A DNA stretch of 64,000 nt from Martinezella tropici (GCF_008370325.1 NZ_VNIP01000008.1:186001-250000), one strand, 5' to 3'. Shown: positions 17,693 to 26,944, counted from the first letter of the stretch. The notes: generated from the letters alone by a model not told the origin. Program-made: numbers and translations.

Positions 17693-18697
17693 TCAGGCTG
17701 GCGAGGGGCGGGCCCTTCGCCAGCTGAAGTTCCGCAAGAGGTTGCGCAGCGGCTTTTCGACCAGCTCATAGGCAAATATCCCGAGCACTGTGCCTGCTAT
17801 AGCGCCGAGGAAGGCGACCACATCGGACGGGATCGGTGTCGATGCCGCGAGCTTTACCACGACCGAGATTGCCAGCGTATGCCACAGATAGATGGAGTAG
17901 GAGCCGTTGCCGAGATAGGTGAGCGGCGCAATCTGCGGCAGCCTACCGCTGCGCTCGACCGAGACCATGCCCAGTACCAACGCTATGGCGAGCGGACCGC
18001 AGGTTATCTCGTTGAATTCGAGGCTAAGAATTTCAATGGCCGCAAAGCCGCCAATCGCCGCGACCATGAGCGCAAGGCCGAGGCCGAATCCCGGGATATT
18101 TCCCTTCAGCCAGAGCTGCCCGAGAACCGCGCCCGCCACAAACTCGAGAATGATCGGTCTCGTATAGGTGACAAGCAACGGCGATTGCGGATGGATGATC
18201 ACACCGGCGATGACGAAGGCGACAAAGACGCCGATGAGGCTGCCGAGACGCAGGCGCTGAGGCAGGAACAGGCAGGCCGCGAAGATGACATAGAAGAACA
18301 TCTCGAAGTTCAGGGTCCATCCTTGAACCAAGACCGGCCAGATCTCGTTGCTATCGTTTGGCGAGCGGAGAGGAATGAACAGCAGCGAACCGAAAATATG
18401 GCTTGTCGTCAGCTTCAGGTTCGGAAACAGGCCGACGACTGCCCCGCCGATCATGATGGCCGTGACGATCCAGTAGGACGGCGCGATGCGCTGCAGCCGA
18501 TCCAGCACGAAGCGCAGCGGCGTGACGGGACGGCGTTCGCTCATGGTCCACATGATGAAGCCGCTGATGACGAAGAAGACGTCGACGCCGGCAGCCCCGA
18601 TGCGAAAATGGCCGCCGCTGCGCTCGGCGGCGTGGAAGAACACCACGGCGAGTGCGGCAAAGGCACGAAGATACTGGATACCGTAGAGCGTTTTCAT
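17693..18697 (-). CDS. exoZ: ExoZ, acyltransferase 3 family O-acetyltransferase for succinoglycan
   Basis: A 334-residue integral membrane protein with about 9-10 helices. The acyltransferase 3 signatures are present: N-terminal YLRAFAALAVVFFH with the catalytic His, then GVDVFFVISGFIMW and the Arg-containing RLQRIAPSYW. In S. meliloti ExoZ acetylates a glucose of the succinoglycan repeat. The start codon overlaps the exoQ stop (ATGA at 18694-18697), matching the exoZ-exoQ-exoF-exoY order of the known cluster. It is the distal gene of the exoYFQZ unit. exoB, which follows exoZ in S. meliloti, is not here. Confidence 0.9.
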   Translation of the reverse strand: MKTLYGIQYLRAFAALAVVFFHAAERSGGHFRIGAAGVDVFFVISGFIMWTMSERRPVTPLRFVLDRLQRIAPSYWIVTAIMIGGAVVGLFPNLKLTTSHIFGSLLFIPLRSPNDSNEIWPVLVQGWTLNFEMFFYVIFAACLFLPQRLRLGSLIGVFVAFVIAGVIIHPQSPLLVTYTRPIILEFVAGAVLGQLWLKGNIPGFGLGLALMVAAIGGFAAIEILSLEFNEITCGPLAIALVLGMVSVERSGRLPQIAPLTYLGNGSYSIYLWHTLAISVVVKLAASTPIPSDVVAFLGAIAGTVLGIFAYELVEKPLRNLLRNFSWRRARPSPA

Positions 18698-19989
18698 TGG
18701 CCCGTCCGCGGCTCCCAGTTTACAGGCGTCGCGAATTGCATCCGGTCATCGCCGGCGGGCAGTGGCGCGTTTAGGCGCGCTCGCGCTCGCATGGAGAGTT
18801 TTCCTGCCGTGAAATAGAACAGGAAGGAGCCGACATGGTACGGATTTAGAATATCGATCTCTACGAAAGAGCGGATCAGTAAGAGGGTAGCGACACCCAG
18901 AAGGATGTAGGATTCATCGTTTCTGATGTCGCTCAGGAAGCGGCTGATATGGCCGATGAAGGCCGTCAGCAGGATCGAGGCGAGCAGGAATACGCCGATG
19001 AGCCCGGTTTCCACCGCGGTCTCGATATAGGTATTATGGAAATGGAAACCGGCTCGCGAAGCGATGAAAAACTCATCCCATAGTCGCTCGGGCTCGGAGA
19101 AGCCCTGGACCCAGTAAGCCTGATAGCCTACCCCAAAGAAGAGGTTCTGCTGCGCGGCGGCGATGCCCTGCTGCCAGAGATAGGTACGTCCGGTGAGCGT
19201 GGAATCCTTGCCGAAGGCGCCGAGCACAAGGTCGACCGCGCCGAGATAGACGCCGGCAACCGCGAGGACAACGCCGGAGACGGCCACGGTCACAAACAGC
19301 CTTTTGCGCTGTCTGGGCGACAGGTACAGGATTACGCGCAGGCTCACGCATAGGACCACCACCAGCCCGGTCGTCAGCACAGAGGTTGCCGATTGCGAGG
19401 CAAGCAGGCAATAAGCGGATAGCAGGCCGGCAATTCCCGCGCCCAGCATCCAGATTCGCCGTTCGCCAAGAACGAAGACGGCGGTAAAGGCGAAATAGAT
19501 GCCGATCGAGGCATTAAAGCCGAGCTGGTTCTTGGAGTCGAAGGCGCCGACGAAGCTGTAGGTTCCATCGATCGGATCATAGGCATAATAGCCGAACAAT
19601 ATCGAATAGATGAGCACGATGCTGGTGCCGGCGATCGCGCCGCGTGCCAGCGTGCGGATATCGAGCGTGCGCATGGCAACCAGGGCGCAGAAGATATGCG
19701 TCATATACTGGATCGCCGCGCGCGCCGTCACGGAGGGCACGACCGACCAGAAGATCGACAGGCAGGTGAAAACACCGAAGGCGAAAAGCCAGAGCTGCTT
19801 CTGGTAGCTGCCGAGCACGTTGCGATAGTCCATCATGACCAGCGGGAACCAGAGCGCGTAATAGAGCAGGATCGAAGGCTGGCCGAAACGCGAGGAATAG
19901 GCGAAAACGAAGAAGGAGAGAGCAATCGCCACCGTGCCATAGGTGACGTTGCTGCCTGGACGAACAAAGATCGATTTGGCTATCCGCAT
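18694..19989 (-). CDS. exoQ: ExoQ, succinoglycan polymerase (Wzy/O-antigen ligase family)
   Basis: A 431-residue inner-membrane protein with about 11-12 helices and the Wzy-C domain typical of O-antigen ligase/polymerase proteins. The periplasmic loop contains GFHFHNTYIETAVETGLIG, the conserved H-N-Y-E motif. ExoQ polymerises octasaccharide units into high-molecular-weight succinoglycan. The ATG at 19989 has AAGGGAAG upstream and is only 9 bp after the exoF stop. It overlaps exoZ by four bases, so translation of the two is coupled. Confidence 0.92.
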   Translation of the reverse strand: MRIAKSIFVRPGSNVTYGTVAIALSFFVFAYSSRFGQPSILLYYALWFPLVMMDYRNVLGSYQKQLWLFAFGVFTCLSIFWSVVPSVTARAAIQYMTHIFCALVAMRTLDIRTLARGAIAGTSIVLIYSILFGYYAYDPIDGTYSFVGAFDSKNQLGFNASIGIYFAFTAVFVLGERRIWMLGAGIAGLLSAYCLLASQSATSVLTTGLVVVLCVSLRVILYLSPRQRKRLFVTVAVSGVVLAVAGVYLGAVDLVLGAFGKDSTLTGRTYLWQQGIAAAQQNLFFGVGYQAYWVQGFSEPERLWDEFFIASRAGFHFHNTYIETAVETGLIGVFLLASILLTAFIGHISRFLSDIRNDESYILLGVATLLLIRSFVEIDILNPYHVGSFLFYFTAGKLSMRARARLNAPLPAGDDRMQFATPVNWEPRTGQ

Positions 19990-19998
19990 CGACTTCCC

Positions 19999-21273
19999 TT
20001 ATCGCATGGCAAGACCGGTGCTGACCTTGATGAGGTCACCGGGCAATACCTGCGTATTCTCCTGGGCCTGGATTTCCTTCGACTGGCCGTTCTCGTCGCG
20101 AATGATCGTGTAGGAGATGCTCACACTCTGGCCGCTAGGATCGAGATTGCTTGCATCCGAGGATTGGGCAAGCGCTTCCTGCATCAGCGACTGGCTGGTC
20201 GAGAGCTTCAGCTGCAGGGTTTCCAGCTGCGTATCCGTATCCTGCATATCTTTGGCCAGCGAGCTCTGCCAATCGTTATGCACGGTATTCTCGTCCTGGG
20301 TGGCCTTGTTGATGTCCTGCTTGGCTTTCAGCGACGCCGTTTCCGTATCGAGAAGGGTGGCCTCCAGATCGGATGCGCGCTGTTCAGCGGAGATCCGGCG
20401 GGAGGCAAGTTCAAGCCCCCGTTCGGCTAGGCTTTCGACCTTGTCGCGGTCGGCCTTTGCCAAGTCCAGCTGACGGCTCTGCGTCTCGTTCTTTTTCGAA
20501 AGCGCTTCGACTTCGTTCTGCAGAAGGGTTTTCAGATCTTCCAGGGTCTTCAGCTGGTTCCTCATGCGCTCGGCGCGGGTCTGCATTAGCGCCCGCTCGC
20601 TTGCAAGCACACTTTCTGCTTGCGGCGTTTGCTTGAGTTCCGGGGGAACGTCGATTTCGTCTTTGCCGGCCAGTTCGGCCAGCAGGCGCGCCTTGCGCAT
20701 CAGAAGGCGGCCGCGCTCGGCCATGTAGACGACGGCGTCGCCCTTTGCATTGATGAAATCCCGCGCAAAACGCTGGCCGGCATCGGCGCGACGCATGCCG
20801 CCCCCAAGGCTGACGGCCTTGAGCACGGTGAGATTGGGCGCGAAGGGATATTCGCCCGGATTCTGCACCTCGCCTGAAAGATAGATCGGGCGGAACTGGG
20901 AGAGTTCGACCGAAGCCGAGGGGCGATCACGCAGGCCGAACTGCTTCTGCAGCCCGAGGCCGATGGCCTCTGCGATCTGGTCCGTGGTCTTGCCCATCGC
21001 GGGCATGTCGCCAATGAAAGGAACGGAGATCGAGCCCGAGGGGCCTACTGTGTAGTCGCCTGAAATCGAGGACCAGTCGCGAACGGCGCCTTCTGCGGTC
21101 TGCCATTCGGCAACGCGCACATGCAGCTTGTCCATGACGCCCAGATGATATCCGGGCAGATTGTCGGCTGACGCCGAGACGGACGCTGCGCAAAGGCTGA
21201 GAGCGACGAAAGCTGCGCATCGAAGAGATGTATTCACGCGAACAAGCCTCTTGAAAGGCCGAAATTCAATCAT
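19999..21273 (-). CDS. exoF: ExoF, polysaccharide export/initiation protein
   Basis: A 424-residue periplasmic or outer-membrane-associated protein. Residues 1-36 form a signal peptide (hydrophobic stretch, ASA cleavage region). It continues with a Poly_export (Wza-like) domain (YHLGVMDKLHVRVAEW, DYTVGPSGSISVPFIGD), a SLBB-type segment (IYLSGEVQNPGEYPF), then a long coiled coil (about residues 215-360). This matches ExoF of S. meliloti, needed with ExoY for the first (galactose) step and export. It lies between exoY and exoQ on the same strand. AGGGAAG precedes the ATG at 21273. Confidence 0.92.
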   Translation of the reverse strand: MIEFRPFKRLVRVNTSLRCAAFVALSLCAASVSASADNLPGYHLGVMDKLHVRVAEWQTAEGAVRDWSSISGDYTVGPSGSISVPFIGDMPAMGKTTDQIAEAIGLGLQKQFGLRDRPSASVELSQFRPIYLSGEVQNPGEYPFAPNLTVLKAVSLGGGMRRADAGQRFARDFINAKGDAVVYMAERGRLLMRKARLLAELAGKDEIDVPPELKQTPQAESVLASERALMQTRAERMRNQLKTLEDLKTLLQNEVEALSKKNETQSRQLDLAKADRDKVESLAERGLELASRRISAEQRASDLEATLLDTETASLKAKQDINKATQDENTVHNDWQSSLAKDMQDTDTQLETLQLKLSTSQSLMQEALAQSSDASNLDPSGQSVSISYTIIRDENGQSKEIQAQENTQVLPGDLIKVSTGLAMR

Positions 21274-21358
21274 GCAGGATCTTCCCTGTTAGTGGTTGGC
21301 AGCCCCGCCGAGCGCGGGAAAACCGCAGGAGATGACCCGCGGTATCTGCCGGTCATCA

Positions 21359-22039
21359 TCAATAGCTGCCGCGCGAGAGGCAGACCGCAGGAATGGTTTT
21401 GGCGATGATCTTCATGTCGCTGCTGAGCGACCAGTTCTTCACATAATGCGTGTCGAAGGCGACACGGCTGGCATAGGAGACGTCGTTGCGGCCGCTGACC
21501 TGCCATAGACCGGTCAGGCCGGGGCGGGACTGCAGATAATAGATCGCGGCGGTCTCATAGAGCTCGAGCTCGTCCTCCACGACCGGTCGCGGGCCGACGA
21601 TGCTCATTTCGCCGCGGATGATGTTGATCAGCTGCGGCAGTTCGTCGAGGCTGAGCTTGCGCAGCACTGCGCCGACGACGGTGACGCGAGGGTCATCCTG
21701 CAGCTTGCGCGTTGCGCGCCACTCCTCCATTGCCTTCGGATTGGCTTGCAGATGGGCCTGCAGAACCTTGTCACCGTTGACGACCATGGTGCGGAACTTC
21801 AAGCAGCGGAAGCTCTTGCCACTATGGCCGACGCGGCGATGGCCGTAAAAGGCGGGACCCTGGTCTGTAAGTTTCACCAGCAGCATCAGCATCAGGAAGA
21901 GCGGGCTGATGAGAACTAGAGCGGTCATTGCGGTAGAGACGTCGAAAACACGTTTCAATACTCCACCAGTTGGCGGAAAGACGTCGCTTTCCGCGGCGCT
22001 GAAAAAAGCCGATGTGGCCGATCTCGTCGCAGATTTCAT
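21359..22039 (-). CDS. exoY: ExoY, undecaprenyl-phosphate galactosephosphotransferase
   Basis: A 226-residue membrane-bound sugar transferase that starts succinoglycan synthesis by placing galactose-1-phosphate on undecaprenyl phosphate. One N-terminal transmembrane helix (about residues 38-60) is followed by the bacterial sugar transferase domain: KFRTM, RKLSLDELPQLINI, GEMSIVGPRPV and RPGLTGLWQVSGR. The start at 22039 gives MKSATRSA at the N-terminus and the known ExoY length, with GGAG upstream. An in-frame extension to 22216 lacks a ribosome site and is rejected. It is the first gene of the exoYFQZ unit, preceded by a long A/T-rich regulatory gap. Confidence 0.94.
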   Translation of the reverse strand: MKSATRSATSAFFSAAESDVFPPTGGVLKRVFDVSTAMTALVLISPLFLMLMLLVKLTDQGPAFYGHRRVGHSGKSFRCLKFRTMVVNGDKVLQAHLQANPKAMEEWRATRKLQDDPRVTVVGAVLRKLSLDELPQLINIIRGEMSIVGPRPVVEDELELYETAAIYYLQSRPGLTGLWQVSGRNDVSYASRVAFDTHYVKNWSLSSDMKIIAKTIPAVCLSRGSY

Positions 22040-22780
22040 AGAGAAAACTCCATTCATGTTGACGATTGGTCGGGAATGCTCGGACGCGTAACTAGAGCCG
22101 GGATGAACGGAGTGTAGGTTGGGAATTGGACTTTTTAAGCCAAACTTTTGTAGCGATATGGCATGGCGGTATATATTTACCGCATCAATGGTGAGTTGGT
22201 TTAAATCAGTGATCAAGAATGGATGGGTTGTACTGTATCAAACCTCGTATAATGGCAAGGTTGATAGCTCTGTTGCCCCATAGTCGACAGTTTCTAAGGA
22301 CATTATAGGTGGTGAAGAGTAAGTTGTTCATTATCATTGGTTTCGAAAGCTTCTGGTCGTTCTCGCTTCAGCTATATGCTATCTTGATGCCATCCTGACT
22401 TCTTCACAGGATATATTGCAGTGCAGCAATGTTTTGCGGTGCACATACTGATAGCGGCTTTTCCAGGACTTTGTAATAAAAGTTGATTGAATTGATGAGG
22501 AAGCCAGGGGCATATGGCCGACCGCGTCTGTCGCAATAATTGTATGTTGGCGCTACGTATCCATATAATTGCAAAGAGAAAGATGAACAAATTCAATTGT
22601 AATTATAATCGAGGCGTAGTTTTAACAGGCGCAGCGTTAGGATCGTCTCAATTCGCAACGGATCACTGTGACTTGGTTGAATCTCAATGAATCATAAAAT
22701 ATATTTGGTGTTAGGGTCTGATAAGGGAGGAAAGACCTTGATCGCATTTTCCATAATAGCTCAGCGGGCGAGGTAAGATT
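22040..22780. promoter_or_regulatory. exoY-exoX divergent intergenic region (741 bp, A/T-rich, no gene)
   Basis: This region has no convincing gene. It is clearly richer in A/T than its surroundings and must hold the promoters of exoY (minus) and exoX (plus). Visible elements are the inverted repeat ATTGC-AGTGCA-GCAAT at 22415-22430 and an A/T tract AATTCAATTGTAATTATAAT near 22590-22610, loosely like the Ros/MucR box. MucR-type zinc-finger proteins control exo genes in rhizobia. Binding here is unproven. A 74-codon frame inside has no family resemblance. Confidence 0.6.
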
Positions 22781-23071
22781 ATGTACGCGCCGCGCGTTTT
22801 TGTCAGCATGTTGGGCACGCTGATCGTATTTGCCATCGCAACGTACTTTTTGACGAATTCTGTTTGGACCACGCTGATCGAAACGATCATCTGTGCCGTC
22901 CTCCTGCAGATCGGCTATTTTCTCGGTGTGCTCTATCTCGTCTGGAAAGAGCGCAGGTCGCGCCATGCCTTCCTGACCGAAGACAAGGGGCTCGCGCCGG
23001 GCCAGGAGGATACGAAGGTCGGTAGCCTTTCCCCATCCAATTTCAAGCGCTCCGAGCCGTTCAAACCTTAA
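22781..23071 (+). CDS. exoX: ExoX, small membrane inhibitor of succinoglycan synthesis
   Basis: A 96-residue protein with two N-terminal transmembrane helices (about residues 6-25 and 31-55) and a charged C-terminal tail. Size, topology and position, divergent from exoY and before exoU, match ExoX of S. meliloti and PsiA/Psi of other rhizobia. These lower exopolysaccharide production post-transcriptionally, depending on the ExoX/ExoY ratio. ATG at 22781 with GAGG upstream. Recognition rests mainly on context and layout because such small proteins diverge quickly. Confidence 0.85.
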   Translation: MYAPRVFVSMLGTLIVFAIATYFLTNSVWTTLIETIICAVLLQIGYFLGVLYLVWKERRSRHAFLTEDKGLAPGQEDTKVGSLSPSNFKRSEPFKP

Positions 23072-23172
23072 GTCGGCCCTAAGTCGAGTTGTCAGGCAGA
23101 TCTTTTGCCGGTCCGGCGGTTGTCGGATCGAAGCCATGTCCTAAGTCTCCGGCAGAACCATTGGAGGCTGAC

Positions 23173-24183
23173 GTGACCGACAGTGCAGAAAAAGGCGTCT
23201 GCGTAATCATCGCCGCAAAAAATGCCAGCGATACCATCGGGCTGGCTATCGCCTCGGCTCTTCGGGAGCCGGAAGTGGCTGAAGTCGTCGTCATCGATGA
23301 CGGTTCGACGGACGGAACCGCTGCCGCGGCCGCCAGCGCCGACGATAACAGCGGCAGGCTGACAATCCGAAAATTCGAGAAGAACCGCGGTCCGGCGGCC
23401 GCACGCAATCACGCGATCGAGATATCCAAGGCTCCGTTGATCGGTATTCTCGATGCCGACGATTTCTTCTTCCCGGGGCGTTTCGCCTCGTTGCTTGCCG
23501 CCGACGATTGGGATTTCGTCGCCGACAATATCGCCTTCGTCAATGCCGATACGGTTCCGGATGCCCATGCAAGGCTCGATCACTTCGATGCGAAGCCGCG
23601 CTTTCTCGATCTCGTTGCCTTCGTCGAGGGCAATATTTCCAAGCGGGGCGTGCGTCGCGGCGAGATCGGTTTTCTCAAGCCCTTGATGCGGCGGTCTTTT
23701 CTGGATGCGCATGGCCTGCGCTATGACGAAGCGTTGCGCCTTGGCGAAGACTACGATCTCTATGTGCGCGCGCTGGCCAAAGCCGCGCGCTACAAGATCA
23801 TCCATAGCTGCGGCTATGGCGCGGTCGTGCGCAGCGATTCCCTGAGCGGCAGCCACAGGACCGAGGATCTACGGCGGCTCTATGAGGCCGACCGGGCCAT
23901 CCTTGCCAAGGGCGGCCTTTCTTCGGCGGATGCAGCCGTGATCCGCCGCCACGAGCAGCATATTCGCGACCGCTACGAGTTGCGGCATTTCCTCGATATC
24001 AAATCGCAATCCGGCCTGTTCTCGGCTGCGGCCTATGTGCTGTCGCATCCCGTCGCCGTTCCGGCGATCGCCGGCGGCATCCTGGCGGACAAGACGGAGC
24101 GTTTCCGCAAGCGTGGCGGTGCGCCCATCGCCCATTCCGGTGCGAACGGCCTGCGCTATCTCCTGCAGGCCGCTCCGGAATAG
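23173..24183 (+). CDS. exoU: ExoU, family 2 glycosyltransferase of succinoglycan synthesis
   Basis: A 336-residue cytoplasmic glycosyltransferase (GT-A fold, family 2). The N-terminus VCVIIAAKNASDTIGLAI, the nucleotide-sugar motif VVVIDDGSTDGT and the metal-binding DADD (ILDADDFFFPGR) are clear. ExoU adds the sixth sugar (a glucose) to the lipid-linked succinoglycan unit. The GTG at 23173 is chosen because GGAGG sits five bases before it and the conserved fold starts there. A TTG at 23089 would add residues with no family counterpart. It follows exoX by about 100 bp on the same strand and is followed by a RIME-like repeat. Confidence 0.9.
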   Translation: MTDSAEKGVCVIIAAKNASDTIGLAIASALREPEVAEVVVIDDGSTDGTAAAAASADDNSGRLTIRKFEKNRGPAAARNHAIEISKAPLIGILDADDFFFPGRFASLLAADDWDFVADNIAFVNADTVPDAHARLDHFDAKPRFLDLVAFVEGNISKRGVRRGEIGFLKPLMRRSFLDAHGLRYDEALRLGEDYDLYVRALAKAARYKIIHSCGYGAVVRSDSLSGSHRTEDLRRLYEADRAILAKGGLSSADAAVIRRHEQHIRDRYELRHFLDIKSQSGLFSAAAYVLSHPVAVPAIAGGILADKTERFRKRGGAPIAHSGANGLRYLLQAAPE

Positions 24184-24198
24184 GGATCGCTCGGAAAC

Positions 24199-24305
24199 TT
24201 AGAGCGGTTCAGCGTTTCAGGGAATCGCCAAACCGCTCTATCTCTTTGTTTTTTCGCGATTCCGGACGGAAAACCGCTGCGCGCCTATTCCTAGAATAGC
24301 TTTAG
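24199..24305 (-). repeat. RIME-like palindromic repeat, copy 3
   Basis: A full two-stem copy between the convergent exoU and exoV genes. Left stem AGAGCGGTTCAG...AACCGCTCT, right stem with CCGGACGGAAAACCGC. The right end GCTTTAGAG read on the minus strand gives the TAA stop of exoV. It probably also ends transcription of both genes. Confidence 0.8.
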
Positions 24306-25246
24306 AGATAATCGCGTCGCACGCCTTCGATCGCGCCGAGCAGGCGTTCCTTGCAGGCTGCAAGTGTTGCGTCTTTGCTCAGCTGCGGCTTTGCCTTGCT
24401 GGCCTGCCAGAGAGCCAGGGCCGAAGGCACGGCAAGCGCCTGCTTTGCCATGACCCGGAACGTGGTCTGCTCGGGATCGGCAAGCATGATATTTTCCCCG
24501 TACCGCTGCTTTTCGAGTTCGGCGGCAGCTTGCTTGCTGCGTTCGAAGCCGACGCCCCAGAACTTGGCGCCCTTGGCGATCGCTTCGGCGCGGGTGGAAA
24601 CGGGGATGTGCTTGGGCGCATAGGTCACGCCGAGTGAGCGTGCCCAGTCGTTCCATTTGAAGCTGTTGATGGATCGCGAAGAGCTGACCGCGATCCACGG
24701 AACGCGAAAGGCATCGGCAAGGATGGCGCCGTGCATCGATTCCGCGACGATCAGCTCGGAGGCTGCGATTTCGCGGATCACGGCCTTCGCCTCGCCACGG
24801 GGATCGAGATAGGAAAGGCCGACGGTCTTGCAGATCTCGGGCCAGAGGCCGGCGGCAGCCGATTCCCAATGCGGTATGAAGGTGCGCCGGCCGTTCTTGG
24901 AAATGTTCTGGAATTCCGGCATTTCCGTCACCAGCACGGCGGGATCGACGATGCCCATTTCGGCTGGCAAGCCGATCTTTTCCGCCGTCAGGGGGCCGCG
25001 GACGCTGCGGATGTCCCATTGCGACCTGTCGCGCATGTCGGGAAGGGAACCGTAGCCGAAGCCGCTGCCGATGACGAGCTTGCGTCCGTCGGTTGGCAGG
25101 ATTTCCGTGTTGAGAACGGTTCCGACGCCGACCAGCAACGTTTCTTCATGAACGTCGCGAAGGCCGGGAAGCAGGAAATCCCAGAGCCAGAGATTGAGAT
25201 CGTCACCGAAATTGCCATGGGTGGATTCCCAGTGGAACGGCTTCAT
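24302..25246 (-). CDS. exoV: ExoV, succinoglycan pyruvyl transferase
   Basis: A 314-residue enzyme of the polysaccharide pyruvyl transferase (PS_pyruv_trans) family. It starts MKPFHWESTHGNFGDDLNLW, the conserved GNFGDDL motif, and carries SMHGAILADAFRVPWIAVSS near residue 195, also diagnostic. ExoV adds the pyruvate ketal to the terminal glucose, a step needed for polymerisation and export. ATG at 25246 has GGAG upstream. An extension to 25330 is not conserved. It follows exoW by 87 bp, as in the exoTWV unit of S. meliloti. Its stop codon lies within a RIME-like repeat. Confidence 0.92.
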   Translation of the reverse strand: MKPFHWESTHGNFGDDLNLWLWDFLLPGLRDVHEETLLVGVGTVLNTEILPTDGRKLVIGSGFGYGSLPDMRDRSQWDIRSVRGPLTAEKIGLPAEMGIVDPAVLVTEMPEFQNISKNGRRTFIPHWESAAAGLWPEICKTVGLSYLDPRGEAKAVIREIAASELIVAESMHGAILADAFRVPWIAVSSSRSINSFKWNDWARSLGVTYAPKHIPVSTRAEAIAKGAKFWGVGFERSKQAAAELEKQRYGENIMLADPEQTTFRVMAKQALAVPSALALWQASKAKPQLSKDATLAACKERLLGAIEGVRRDYL

Positions 25247-25333
25247 GCAGGACTCCTTGCTGACCAAACGATAACGGGGACATGCCGATGGCTCTTGGAT
25301 GCGGCATGCACAGCTTATGCTGCGGTGCAAAAT

Positions 25334-26293
25334 CTAGGGCGCAAGTTTGCCGACGGCAAGCTGCATCGCGCTTTGCAAAATTGCGGGGTCGCGCAAGGCC
25401 CATTTCGCGAGCAATCCAAATTGCGGCAGGCGCCGCTGCCGCAGTTGCCGCGCCTGGCTCCAAAGTGCCTGGCGACGGGCGCGATTTTTGTAAAGGCGGA
25501 TGGCAGCGACATCCTGAGGTCGGCGTGAAAATCGCTGTTCCAGCGTGTTGAGCGCCGTCCAGGTGTTGAACTGCTGACGCAGGAATTGCGGGGAATCATT
25601 GTCGATGCTGTGAAAAATGTTCACGCCCTCGCCACGCAGCGCGCCGGCGTTTTCGCATAACAGCACGCGCTTGGCCGCCAGAATGCAGTCGCAGAAATAA
25701 AGGACATCCTCCGCCGCCAGCCGGAGCGTAGGCTCGAAGCGCACCTTTTCGAAGAGAGGTCTGCCGATCACCATGCAGGACATATGCAGGAAGCTCCAGT
25801 CCTGCAGCATGACGCTGGCGACATTCGGGATCTCGATGACGGCCGGCTTGTCCGACAGCCGCACGATATCGGCTGACTTTGCGAGTTCGGCGATGCTGAA
25901 ATGATAGTAGAACTCTTCGCCTCCGTCGATGGAATCCCAATAGCAATCGGCGTCATGACGTGTCAGTGCCCCGAATGCATTGCTCAAATGCTCGGGTGCC
26001 CATTCATCGTCGGAATCAAGGAATGCGACAAAGCGGCTGGCGGCCGGCACGTTGTCGAGACCGGTATTGCGCGCCCCGCCCGGTCCGGCATTGGTTTGAC
26101 GAATGACACGGATGCGGGCGCGCTCGTCGGCGCCCAGCGACTGCAGCTCTTTTTCCGCCGGAAGCGGCGATGCGTCATCGACGACGAGAATGTCGAAATC
26201 CTGAAACGTCTGCCGGGATATCGATTTCAAGGCGCGCTGCAGAACGCCCGGTTGCTTCTGATAGAACGGAATAACAATCGTGAGAGACGCCAT
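25334..26293 (-). CDS. exoW: ExoW, family 2 glycosyltransferase of succinoglycan synthesis
   Basis: A 319-residue GT-A glycosyltransferase, the same length as the S. meliloti protein. Motifs: LTIVIPFYQKQPGVLQRALK at the N-terminus, LVVDDASP, NAGPGGARNTGLD and FLDSDDEW with the metal-binding DSD. ExoW adds the seventh sugar to the repeat unit. ATG at 26293 has GGCGGGAA upstream, and upstream codons to 26476 are not conserved. It is the first gene of the exoWV unit here. In S. meliloti exoT would precede it, but no exoT is found. Confidence 0.92.
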   Translation of the reverse strand: MASLTIVIPFYQKQPGVLQRALKSISRQTFQDFDILVVDDASPLPAEKELQSLGADERARIRVIRQTNAGPGGARNTGLDNVPAASRFVAFLDSDDEWAPEHLSNAFGALTRHDADCYWDSIDGGEEFYYHFSIAELAKSADIVRLSDKPAVIEIPNVASVMLQDWSFLHMSCMVIGRPLFEKVRFEPTLRLAAEDVLYFCDCILAAKRVLLCENAGALRGEGVNIFHSIDNDSPQFLRQQFNTWTALNTLEQRFSRRPQDVAAIRLYKNRARRQALWSQARQLRQRRLPQFGLLAKWALRDPAILQSAMQLAVGKLAP

Positions 26294-26944
26294 TTTCCCG
26301 CCTTTACGGTTTTCAATCCAAGAGTTTGCGGCCTCATCCCCGGGGACGTAACCATCGGCTTCTCGGCTGCATCCATCGCCAATCTTCGGCTGTTTGCCCG
26401 GTGATGGATGCCGCCGCGACGCCAACAGGTAGCGTCCATTCGGTAGGGAGCAATGTCGAAGGCGGAGATTTCTCAAACTTTATCCCTGCCGGATGCGCGA
26501 TGCCGAATTGCCCCCTAGTGATCTATTGTGACACATTGGTTCTCAGGATTGGACGGCATTACACCCATGAGAAGAGCGGTGCGGATCGATATTCCCATAT
26601 CGATTGCAATAGTGTCGTATTTTGGTCATGCTTCGCACTGCAAACTCTGCTGCGCTGCAAAAAATCTTCACCCTCCGGTAAAAATCTAGCTACGCTGAAA
26701 ACCTTGCGTGAAGTCGGCATTAAAAAATGCCCAGTTTTCCTTAAACCCTTTTTTCCACACGATTTTTCTCCTGCGCAAAGCAATTGTTTGAGCTTTCGAG
26801 CGGTCCAAAAGGGTTGTTCCAACGCGGTGTGGAGTATCATTTTTCGCCCATTTTTGCTGCGCCGCCATATTCCCTTTCCAAAGATCGCCCTAGGTTACGT
26901 TTGCGAGCTCTGCAATGCTCTGAACGAAATAGCTGCAAGGGGGG
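26294..26944. promoter_or_regulatory. exoW-exoH divergent intergenic region (651 bp, no gene)
   Basis: I find no gene here. The region is A/T-richer than its flanks and contains promoters for exoW (minus) and the exoH operon (plus). A short hairpin GGCATT-AAAA-AATGCC is at 26716-26731. In S. meliloti this interval is filled by exoI and exoT. Neither reading frames nor recognisable fragments of them remain, so they were lost or lie elsewhere. A long plus-strand frame crossing it lacks any recognisable domain. Confidence 0.6.

Noticed and set aside
22372..22596. 74-codon minus-strand frame in the exoY-exoX gap
   Set aside because: No ribosome site, no family resemblance, biased composition of non-coding A/T-rich DNA.
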